Assembly (NCBI GenBank): GCA_018065465.1
Contig: JAGHTC010000052.1
Location: forward strand, 1 to 44,328
DNA from: Candidatus Ruminococcus equi
GTDB taxonomy: Bacteria > Bacillota > Clostridia > Oscillospirales > Acutalibacteraceae
DNA length: 44,328 nt
Direction: 5' to 3'
How positions within the stretch are numbered: the stretch's first letter is position 1; each line of letters begins with the position of its first letter. Below, in pieces: positions 1-4,906 of this stretch. The position numbers and the translations under genes were made by a program. The notes below the pieces were generated by a model. It saw only the letters and a program-made list of their open reading frames with translations, was not told the DNA's origin and made no database searches.

Positions 1-26
1 CAGGACATCATTGGCCCTTGACTTAT

Positions 27-101
27 GGCTCGTTGGTCAAGCGGCTAAGACACCGGCCTCTCACGCCGGTAACGCGGGTTCGATTCCCGCACGAGTCACC
101 A
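27..101 (+). tRNA. tRNA-Glu (anticodon CTC)
   Basis: A complete cloverleaf is visible. The acceptor arm GGCTCGT pairs with ACGAGTC, the anticodon stem CCGGC/GCCGG encloses the loop CTCTCAC (anticodon CTC, reading GAG), and the T-arm carries GGTTCGATTCC. The discriminator base is A and CCA is encoded (99-101). It lies about 30 bases upstream of the 5S gene, so the two are probably co-transcribed. The 26 bases before it show nothing I can call. Confidence 0.95.
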
Positions 102-132
102 TATTTTCTAAACCCTTTAAATAGTTAAATAG

Positions 133-247
<115 letters not shown>

Positions 248-255
248 ATTTATAT

Positions 256-331
256 TCCTCCATAGCTCAGTCGGTAGAGCACTCGGCTGTTAACCGAGTT
301 GTCGTTGGTTCGAGTCCAACTGGGGGAGCCA
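256..331 (+). tRNA. tRNA-Asn (anticodon GTT)
   Basis: The acceptor arm TCCTCCA pairs with TGGGGGA, the D-arm TAGCTCAGTCGGTAGAGC is canonical, and the anticodon stem CTCGG/CCGAG encloses CTGTTAA (anticodon GTT). The discriminator is G and CCA is encoded (329-331). It starts 8 bases after the 5S gene and is closed by a strong terminator, so it is the last gene of the tRNA-5S-tRNA unit. Confidence 0.95.
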
Positions 332-332
332 T

Positions 333-365
333 AAAAAAGCACTTGCAATAGCAAGTGCTTTTTTT
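333..365 (+). terminator. Rho-independent terminator of the tRNA/5S cluster
   Basis: AAGCACTTGC (337-346), loop AATA, GCAAGTGCTT (351-360), followed by a T run to 365. A ten-pair stem directly behind tRNA-Asn. Confidence 0.92.
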
Positions 366-368
366 CAA

Positions 369-535
369 TGATGTGTTCCGCAAGCGGAACGTGATGTGCT
401 TTTCAGCGTGATGCTTGACTTCGTCAAGTGATGTGCCTAACGGCGTTATAGCACCCATCACATCACTTTTGCAAAGCTAAAACATCACTGCGAGAGAAAC
501 GAGCAACATCATTTGCCCGATAGGGTAAACATCAC
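369..535. repeat. Hairpin-chain element A (TGATGT / ACATCA spacers)
   Basis: This non-coding stretch is a series of small hairpins separated by a constant spacer word. On the left the spacer reads TGATGT (369-374, 392-397, 409-413 partial, 429-434). On the right it is the reverse complement, ACATCA or CATCAC (456-466, 482-488, 506-512, 529-535). Between the spacers lie hairpins with unrelated stems: GTTCCG/CGGAAC at 375-390, GCT/AGC at 398-407, CTTGAC/GTCAAG at 414-428, an imperfect one at 435-452, TTTTGC-type at 467-482, an imperfect one at 489-505, and TTGCCC/GGGTAA at 513-528. The whole element is a loose giant palindrome centred near 453. I do not recognise a named family. The stems differ in sequence while the spacers are conserved, so structure appears to be what is kept. 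Confidence 0.8.
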
Positions 536-564
536 TTTACAAAAAACTAATTTCAAAATATAAT
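536..564 (+). promoter_or_regulatory. Sigma-A promoter for the hydrolase operon
   Basis: TTTACA (536-541), 17 bases, TATAAT (559-564). It begins one base after the last spacer of hairpin-chain element A and points to the gene at 598. Confidence 0.7.
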
Positions 565-597
565 GATGTTGACAAATTAGATTTTCAGAGGCGAACT

Positions 598-1203
598 ATG
601 AGCAATAAAACGGTTATTTACATACACGGAAAAGGTGGAAACATTGATGAAGCCGAACATTACAAAACACTTTTTCAAAATTGCGATATTATCGGCTTTG
701 ACTATAAATCACAGACACCGTGGGAAGCAAAAGAAGAATTTGCAGGATTTTTTGATAAACTTTCTAAACAGTATAAAACTGTTATTTTGGTTGCAAACAG
801 TATTGGTGCTTACTTTGCGATGAATTCTTTATCCGATAAAAGGATTAAAAAAGCATTTTTCATTTCTCCGATAGTTGATATGAAAAAGTTGATTGAAGAT
901 ATGATGCTATATGAAAATATCAGTGAGAATGAACTGCAAAGAAAAGGTAAAATAAACACATCTTTTGGGCAGACTTTGTCTTTTAAATATCTTACTTATG
1001 TAAGAGAAAATCCGATAAATTGGACAATTCCCACACACATTCTTTACGGCGAAAAAGACAACCTTACATCAAAGGAAACAATCACCGAATTTGCAAAGAA
1101 AATCAACGCAACACTTACCGTTATGGAAAACGGCGAACACTGGTTTCATACAAAAGAACAGATGAACTTTCTTGATGATTGGATTAAGTTATGGCAAATA
1201 TAA
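598..1203 (+). CDS. Alpha/beta hydrolase (small serine hydrolase)
   Basis: A 201-residue cytoplasmic protein with the alpha/beta-hydrolase plan. An N-terminal strand runs into an oxyanion-type IYIHGKGG motif (about residues 7-14). The nucleophile elbow is ANSIG (about residues 65-69, Ser as nucleophile, Ala replacing the first Gly of GxSxG). The acid is probably the Asp of YGEKDNLT, and the catalytic His lies in GEHWFH near the C-terminus. The size resembles RBBP9/YdeN-like hydrolases. The substrate cannot be read from sequence. Its last 13 bases overlap the next gene, so the two are translationally linked. The Shine-Dalgarno site is modest (GAGGCG). Confidence 0.82.
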   Translation: MSNKTVIYIHGKGGNIDEAEHYKTLFQNCDIIGFDYKSQTPWEAKEEFAGFFDKLSKQYKTVILVANSIGAYFAMNSLSDKRIKKAFFISPIVDMKKLIEDMMLYENISENELQRKGKINTSFGQTLSFKYLTYVRENPINWTIPTHILYGEKDNLTSKETITEFAKKINATLTVMENGEHWFHTKEQMNFLDDWIKLWQI

Positions 1204-1697
1204 TCAGCGTTGTTCGAATTATCTGTGGTTTAAGTCTTGTGTTTTGCCCGACTTTTTCAATATGGTTTTTTATTGTTTATATTATCGGCGGGGTTAGTGA
1301 TGTACTCGACGGCTTTGTTGCAAGAAAATTGCATACCGAATCCGAAATCGGAGCAAAACTCGATACGATAGCAGATATTGTATTTTTTCTTGTAGTGATA
1401 ATCAAAATCATTTGTGCCGTGGATTTCCCTTTTTGGGTTTTAATTTGGATTGCTTGTATTGCGATTATCAAATGTGTTAATGTAATATGTGGGTATATCG
1501 TTTGCAAAAGTTTTGTTTCACTGCATACGGTTATGAATAAAATAAGCGGGATTATGCTTTTTATCACACCGTTGTGTATAGGCTTTTTACCCTATAAATT
1601 TGCTATGATATGGGTGATTTTGACCTGCGCTGTGGCTACTTTTGCAGCCGTACAAGAGGGGCATTTTATCAGAACGAACAAAGGTATCCATAATTGA
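1191..1697 (+). CDS. CDP-alcohol phosphatidyltransferase family membrane protein
   Basis: A 168-residue integral membrane enzyme with several hydrophobic segments. Residues of the family signature D-x2-D-G-x2-A-R-x8-G-x3-D-x3-D are all present (DVLDGFVARKL, then G, D and D with correct spacing, roughly residues 37-62). These residues bind the divalent metals and the CDP-alcohol. Members transfer a phosphatidyl group onto glycerophosphate, inositol, serine or similar alcohols; the acceptor here is unknown. It is short for the family but the catalytic helix pair is intact. The start lies inside the preceding hydrolase gene, giving a 13-base overlap, and a zinc-ribbon gene follows 15 bases later. 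Confidence 0.85.
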   Translation: MANIISVVRIICGLSLVFCPTFSIWFFIVYIIGGVSDVLDGFVARKLHTESEIGAKLDTIADIVFFLVVIIKIICAVDFPFWVLIWIACIAIIKCVNVICGYIVCKSFVSLHTVMNKISGIMLFITPLCIGFLPYKFAMIWVILTCAVATFAAVQEGHFIRTNKGIHN

Positions 1698-1712
1698 AAA
1701 AGGAGAATTTTT

Positions 1713-1964
1713 ATGAAAAATACTATTTGTCAAAGTTGCGGTATGCCGATTGAAAATGAAGATTTATTCGGCACAAACAAAGACGGCAGTATAAACGTTG
1801 ACTACTGCAAATATTGTTACAGAGACGGTGAATTTATCGACAAGGTAACAATGGAAGAGTATATCGAAATGTGCAGTCAGTATGGTGCACAGGCGGGGAT
1901 GACAAATGAAGAAATGAAAGCCCACTGCGAGAAATTGTTCCCGACGTTGAAACGGTGGAAATGA
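1713..1964 (+). CDS. Putative zinc-ribbon protein
   Basis: An 83-residue soluble protein. Two cysteine pairs, CQSCG near the N-terminus and CKYCY about 25 residues on, form a four-Cys zinc site. The remainder is helical and acidic. This matches the small 'putative zinc ribbon domain' family (PF12674 type) common in Clostridia, often near GNAT or regulatory genes; no function is established. It has a strong Shine-Dalgarno site (AAAGGAG) and lies 15 bases after the phosphatidyltransferase, so it is probably co-transcribed with it. Confidence 0.8.
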   Translation: MKNTICQSCGMPIENEDLFGTNKDGSINVDYCKYCYRDGEFIDKVTMEEYIEMCSQYGAQAGMTNEEMKAHCEKLFPTLKRWK

Positions 1965-2077
1965 TTGATATAAAAAGAGAAAACATTGTTAATCCTACCG
2001 CAAGGTTTGATTATAAAATTTATTTTTAGGAGAGTGCTTTTTGAAAAAGTACAACACAACGGAGATTGTTGCATAAT

Positions 2078-2108
2078 CGGGAGGTTTTGCAATAGTCTGA
2101 ACCTCCCG
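2078..2108 (+). other. Stem-loop in the leader of the GNAT gene
   Basis: CGGGAGGTT (2078-2086) pairs perfectly with AACCTCCCG (2100-2108) around a 13-base loop. No T run follows, so it is not a standard terminator. The left arm contains GGGAGG, a Shine-Dalgarno-like string. Just upstream, 2041-2076 could encode an 11-residue peptide from TTG preceded by AGGAG. The pair may be a leader or a decayed gene; nothing else is visible in the 185-base gap. Confidence 0.45.
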
Positions 2109-2149
2109 CCGAAAGGTATTGAAGTCAACAATTTTCAGGAGGAAAAACA

Positions 2150-2776
2150 ATGAATATAAATGACTATACAATTCGTTTGGAAAAACAGGAAGATGAGCGA
2201 AAGGTCGAAAACCTTGTTCGCGAATCTTTTTGGAATGTCTATCGTCCGGGGTGCAGTGAGCATTATGTGTTACATATAATGCGAAACGATGAGAATTTCG
2301 TAAAAGAACTTGACTTTGTTATGGAGAAAGACGGCAAGTTAATAGGGCAGAATGTGTTTGTGAAAACCACCCTCGATGCCGACGATGGCAGAAAAATCCC
2401 CATACTTACTATGGGACCTATCTGCATAACTCCCGAACTCAAACGCAAAGGATACGGAAAAGTTTTGCTTGATTATTCTCTACAAAAAGCAACCGAAATG
2501 GGCTTTTCGGCTGTTATGTTTGAGGGAAATATTGAGTTCTACGGCAAAAGCGGTTTTGAATATGCCGAAAAATTCGGCATAAGATATCACGGCTTGGAAG
2601 AAGGCGAAGACGCATCGTTCTTTTTGTGCAAGGAACTTGTACCTAAGTATCTTGACGGTATCACAGGTGTTTATCGAACACCGAGCATATACTTTGTAGA
2701 CGATGCCGATGTCGAAGAATTTGACAAAGATTTTCCGAATAAAGAAAAGTTAAAACTCCCGGGACAAATATTCTAA
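2150..2776 (+). CDS. GNAT-family N-acetyltransferase
   Basis: A 208-residue cytoplasmic protein. The GNAT fold is visible: an N-terminal strand-helix unit (RLEKQEDERKVENLVRESF), a central strand region ending in TMGPICITPELK, and motif A RKGYGKVLL (about residues 98-106), which is the R/Q-x-x-G-x-G/A acetyl-CoA pyrophosphate loop. A later ISO-type strand is followed by GFEYAEKFGI, typical of the C-terminal part. The family moves an acetyl group from acetyl-CoA to an amine; the substrate is unknown. The start is fixed by CAGGAGG seven bases upstream. It probably ends an accessory unit because a bidirectional terminator follows. Confidence 0.88.
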   Translation: MNINDYTIRLEKQEDERKVENLVRESFWNVYRPGCSEHYVLHIMRNDENFVKELDFVMEKDGKLIGQNVFVKTTLDADDGRKIPILTMGPICITPELKRKGYGKVLLDYSLQKATEMGFSAVMFEGNIEFYGKSGFEYAEKFGIRYHGLEEGEDASFFLCKELVPKYLDGITGVYRTPSIYFVDDADVEEFDKDFPNKEKLKLPGQIF

Positions 2777-2801
2777 ACGAATCTGCCGAAAAGGCAGAAT
2801 G

Positions 2802-2843
2802 AAAAATTCCCACACTATGTGAAAGCATGGTGTGGGGATTTTT
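2802..2843. terminator. Bidirectional terminator between convergent genes
   Basis: CCCACAC (2809-2815) pairs with GTGTGGG (2830-2836), with a further short ATG/CAT pairing inside. A-rich sequence lies on the left and ATTTTT on the right, so it can stop both the GNAT transcript (+) and the ribbon-helix-helix transcript (-). A smaller TCTGCC/GGCAGA hairpin precedes it at about 2782-2798. Confidence 0.8.
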
Positions 2844-2859
2844 GTTTGCAAATATCTGC

Positions 2860-3012
2860 TCAATTTTCTTGCTCTGCTTTTTTAATATGTTCTTTCAAAA
2901 TAAGATTGATATATTGTGACAACGACCTATCATCCTCTTCTGCAAAGCGTTTTGCCTTCTCAAGTAAGTCGCTGTCAACGGTAATGCTGATTTTTTCTTT
3001 TAGCGGTTTCAT
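2860..3012 (-). CDS. Ribbon-helix-helix (Arc/CopG-like) DNA-binding protein
   Basis: A 50-residue protein starting MKPLKEKISITVDSD. The order is a basic N-terminus, a short beta strand (KISITVD), helix A (SDLLEKAKRFAEED), the turn DRSLSQY and helix B (INLILKEHIKK), which is the RHH_1 arrangement. The ATG at 3012 has AAGGGTGAT upstream. It is divergent from the sulfotransferase-like gene at 3112. RHH proteins bind tandem operator repeats as dimers of dimers, and a 10-base tandem repeat lies in the shared intergenic region. It could also be an antitoxin, but no toxin gene is adjacent. DNA binding is confident from the fold; the target is inference. Confidence 0.75.
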   Translation of the reverse strand: MKPLKEKISITVDSDLLEKAKRFAEEDDRSLSQYINLILKEHIKKAEQEN

Positions 3013-3053
3013 ATTATCACCCTTATTTATTATATGAAAAAATACTCATATGT

Positions 3054-3082
3054 CTTGACAAGTATGATAAAGTAGGATAAAG
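3054..3082 (+). promoter_or_regulatory. Sigma-A promoter upstream of the sulfotransferase-like gene
   Basis: TTGACA (about 3055-3060) followed after 17 bases by TAAAGT. The -10 box is weak (TAAAGT against TATAAT) and lies inside the tandem 10-base repeat, so a protein bound to the repeat would cover it. Confidence 0.6.
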
Positions 3083-3091
3083 TAGGATAAG
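3066..3091 (+). repeat. Tandem 10-bp direct repeat, candidate RHH operator
   Basis: The unit GATAAAGTAG occurs twice in a row and is followed by a partial third unit, GATAAG. It sits between divergent genes, one of which encodes a ribbon-helix-helix regulator, and overlaps the -10 box of the plus-strand promoter. Helical-phase repeats of about 10 bp are what RHH dimers of dimers bind. Confidence 0.6.
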
Positions 3092-3111
3092 AAATTGAGA
3101 GGAGTGAGAAT

Positions 3112-4119
3112 ATGAGAATTATTTCCACCAGTGGATATGGTGCAAGCGGTTCTTCTGCTGTGTATGATTTTGTCCGACAATTTGATGAAATAAATTGCTT
3201 TAGCGGAAGCGGAGAATTTCAATTTATTCGTATGCCCGACGGTATATTGGACTTAAAGCATTTTTTGACCGACGGAAGCGGAATGATAGCGTGTAATAAT
3301 GCTATTGTTCGATTTGAAAAAGCTATGAAGAAAGGATTTTTTGCAGAAAACTGCAGGAGTGTATTAGGAAAAAAGTACGACGCTATAGTTGATAAATATA
3401 TTAGCAAAATTGTACAATTAGAATCGAAAGAGAAAACTATTTTCGAACCTTCTGATATTACGGCAAGAAAAGAAACTGTTTTAAGAAAAATATTAAATAA
3501 AGAAACCTATTTCCATTCGAATAAAGAAAGGTTCTTTTCTATAATGTCGAAAAGTGAGTTTGATAAAATCACAAAAGTTTTTATTGAAGAATTTATATAT
3601 GCTTTTCCGGATACCGAAGGCAATAAGACTTTACTCTTGGATCAGGTTTTCCCTGCTACAAATTGCCAAAAAGGCACAGAGTTTTTTGATGAAACTAAAG
3701 TAATAATTGTTAATAGAGACCCTCGATGTATGTATGTTAATGCACACAGAACGATAGACCGTAATTTGTTTATGCCTTGTGATAATGTAGAGAACTTTGT
3801 AAAATATTATCGTGCCTTATGTGAAAATGAAGTAAGGTCCGACAAGGCCTTGTATGTTAATTATGATGAACTGATTTATGATTATTACAATACAACACAA
3901 AAAATCATAGACTATTTGGGTTTTGATAAACGCCCCGAAAATGAGTTTAAGCATTTTAATCCGAATGTTTCAGTGACATATACTTTGCCTATGCTTACAT
4001 GTTATGACAAAAAAGATGTGGAGTATATTGAAAAAGAACTGGGCGATTATTTATATGATTTCCCGGAGTATAAAAAAATCGAAAAAGCGGATGAATTATA
4101 CGAAGAGCATTGGATTTAG
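3112..4119 (+). CDS. Sulfotransferase-fold protein (putative)
   Basis: A 335-residue soluble protein. Near the N-terminus ISTSGYGASGSSAV (about residues 3-16) resembles the 5'-phosphosulfate (PAPS) loop or a P-loop variant. VIIVNRDPRCMYVNAH (about residues 200-215) resembles the 3'-phosphate-binding strand and helix (RDPR..). A C-terminal segment with ALYVNYDELIYDY followed by IIDYLGF matches the usual sulfotransferase end. Such proteins decorate surface glycans or lipids from PAPS. It lies just upstream of a tRNA gene and the insertase-glycerophosphotransferase fusion, which hints at an envelope role, but there is no operon link. It could instead be a kinase-like P-loop protein. Good SD (GAGGAGTGAG). 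Confidence 0.6.
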   Translation: MRIISTSGYGASGSSAVYDFVRQFDEINCFSGSGEFQFIRMPDGILDLKHFLTDGSGMIACNNAIVRFEKAMKKGFFAENCRSVLGKKYDAIVDKYISKIVQLESKEKTIFEPSDITARKETVLRKILNKETYFHSNKERFFSIMSKSEFDKITKVFIEEFIYAFPDTEGNKTLLLDQVFPATNCQKGTEFFDETKVIIVNRDPRCMYVNAHRTIDRNLFMPCDNVENFVKYYRALCENEVRSDKALYVNYDELIYDYYNTTQKIIDYLGFDKRPENEFKHFNPNVSVTYTLPMLTCYDKKDVEYIEKELGDYLYDFPEYKKIEKADELYEEHWI

Positions 4120-4176
4120 AGAGATAATGAAAAGATTTATATAAATTAGATAATTCCGTTAGGCTTGTACTTTTTG

Positions 4177-4205
4177 TTGACAATAATGCTTTGGTTTGAT
4201 ATAAT
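4177..4205 (+). promoter_or_regulatory. Consensus sigma-A promoter of tRNA-Leu
   Basis: TTGACA (4177-4182), exactly 17 bases, TATAAT (4200-4205). Both boxes are perfect, as expected for a stable-RNA gene, and tRNA-Leu starts 15 bases later. Confidence 0.93.
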
Positions 4206-4219
4206 ACAAGGCGTTATAT

Positions 4220-4306
4220 GCAGGTATGGCGGAATTGGCAGACGCGTATGGTTCAGGTCCATATGAAAGCAATTTCATGCAGGTTCAAGTCCTGTTACCT
4301 GCACCA
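4220..4306 (+). tRNA. tRNA-Leu (anticodon CAG)
   Basis: A class II tRNA of 87 nt with CCA. The acceptor GCAGGTA pairs with TACCTGC, the anticodon loop TTCAGGT gives CAG (reads CUG), a long variable arm follows, and the T-arm is GGTTCAAGTCC. Parts of its 3' end recur downstream in both orientations (near 4353, 4494 and 4760). Confidence 0.96.
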
Positions 4307-4345
4307 AAAAATCAGAGACGGATTTATTCCGTCTCTGATTTTTTA
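4307..4345 (+). terminator. Rho-independent terminator of tRNA-Leu
   Basis: AATCAGAGACGG pairs with CCGTCTCTGATT around ATTTATT, followed by a T run. A long, GC-containing stem immediately after the CCA end. Confidence 0.92.
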
Positions 4346-4352
4346 TATAGAT

Positions 4353-4511
4353 AAACAGGACTTGAACATCAAGGAGGCACGAAGCCGTTAAGAAAACAGT
4401 CCTGTGGACTGTTTTTAGGCGAGTGGTGCGAAGACCGGTACCAAAACAAAATGTTTTGGTGGTCAAGCACGGATAAATTTCTTGAAATTTATCGTCCTGT
4501 TACCTGCACCA
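4353..4511. repeat. Hairpin-chain element C bounded by tRNA-Leu 3'-end fragments
   Basis: The left border, ACAGGACTTGAAC (from 4354), is an inverted copy of the tRNA-Leu T-arm. The right border, TCCTGTTACCTGCACCA (4495-4511), is a direct copy of the last 17 bases of the tRNA gene including CCA. Between them are three long hairpins: AAAACAGTCC/GGACTGTTTT (4393-4415), CCAAAACA/TGTTTTGG (4441-4459) and GATAAATTTC/GAAATTTATC (4472-4493). The linkers before them are related to each other (GCACGAAGCCG at about 4376, GTGCGAAGACCGG at about 4427, and CAAGCACGG at about 4464). No coding potential. I do not recognise the family. Confidence 0.7.
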
Positions 4512-4512
4512 T

Positions 4513-4543
4513 GAAAAAAGCAAGTCGAAAGACTTGCTTTTTT
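4513..4543 (+). terminator. Second terminator after the displaced tRNA-Leu end
   Basis: AAAAAAGCAAGTC, loop GAAA, GACTTGCTTTTTT. It stands directly after the duplicated tRNA 3' fragment, just as the first terminator stands after the intact gene, so a tRNA-end-plus-terminator module seems to have been duplicated. Confidence 0.85.
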
Positions 4544-4546
4544 CAA

Positions 4547-4722
4547 TGAAATAAATCCCTTTCGGGATTTGTGAAATACGCTTTGCGTGTGAAATACACC
4601 TTCGGTGTGCAAAATGCTACGGCATTAGTGGATTTATTTTATTTCACATTCGAGCATAAGCGAGAATATATCACAATTTCGACAGAAATTATATCATATT
4701 TGCCGAATGGCAAATATATCAC
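4547..4722. repeat. Hairpin-chain element B (TGAAATA / TATWTCAC spacers)
   Basis: This has the same design as element A with a different spacer word. The left spacers are TGAAATA (4547-4553), GTGAAATA (4571-4578) and GTGAAATA (4589-4596). The right spacers are the reverse complement or close to it: TATTTCAC (about 4640-4647), TATATCAC (4667-4674), ATATCAT (4691-4697) and ATATCAC (4716-4722). The hairpins in the gaps differ from one another: AATCCC/GGGATT at 4554-4569, CGC/GCG at 4579-4587, CACC/GGTG at about 4597-4607, AATGC/GCATT at 4613-4626, ATTC/GAAT at about 4648-4667, AATTTC/GAAATT at 4675-4690, and ATTTGCC/GGCAAAT at 4698-4715. It starts right after a terminator downstream of tRNA-Leu. 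Short open frames across it are repeat artefacts. Confidence 0.8.
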
Positions 4723-4757
4723 TTCCTTGTCCTTTTGTGTAGGGAGAGTTTTTAATA

Positions 4758-4776
4758 TTACAGGACTTGAACATTA
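4758..4776 (-). repeat. Inverted fragment of the tRNA-Leu T-arm
   Basis: ACAGGACTTGAACAT on the plus strand equals ATGTTCAAGTCCTGT on the minus strand. The same 15-mer occurs at about 4354, and 13 of its bases (GTTCAAGTCCTGT) match the tRNA-Leu gene at about 4283-4295. Confidence 0.6.
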
Positions 4777-4811
4777 AGACAAATAAATCGTATTTTAATA
4801 TCTACATATTG

Positions 4812-4840
4812 TTGACAAATATCTGTATATGTATTATTAT
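4812..4840 (+). promoter_or_regulatory. Sigma-A promoter of the insertase-glycerophosphotransferase gene
   Basis: TTGACA (4812-4817), 17 bases, TATTAT (4835-4840). A short GGTGTA/TACACC stem (4855-4877) lies in the predicted 5' leader ahead of the GAGGTT ribosome site. Confidence 0.8.
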
Positions 4841-4906
4841 CTAATATATATTGTGGTGTAGTGTGGCTATTTACACCAACACTTATTTTTATCATTGTGA
4901 GGTTAT

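Noticed and set aside
267..461. Minus-strand open frame of 64 codons across tRNA-Asn and hairpin element A
   Set aside because: It is the antisense of a tRNA, a terminator and repeats, with no ribosome site. The peptide is a known type of spurious translation of tRNA flanks.
369..535. Possible CRISPR array
   Set aside because: The repeated word is only 6-7 bases, changes strand halfway, and the intervals are self-complementary hairpins of 10-18 bases. No cas genes are in view.
2819..3037. Plus-strand open frame of 72 codons
   Set aside because: It is antisense to the ribbon-helix-helix gene at 2860-3012, has a Ser/Phe-rich shadow composition and starts inside the terminator.
4307..4511. attL/attR of an integrated mobile island
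   Set aside because: The tRNA-end duplication is real, but only about 190 bases lie between the copies and no integrase, excisionase or cargo gene is present. Kept only as a repeat and a finding.
4275..4777. Open frames over tRNA-Leu and hairpin elements (minus 4275-4466, plus 4571-4777)
   Set aside because: Each frame is made entirely of tRNA and hairpin repeats, and neither has a ribosome site or a protein-like composition.
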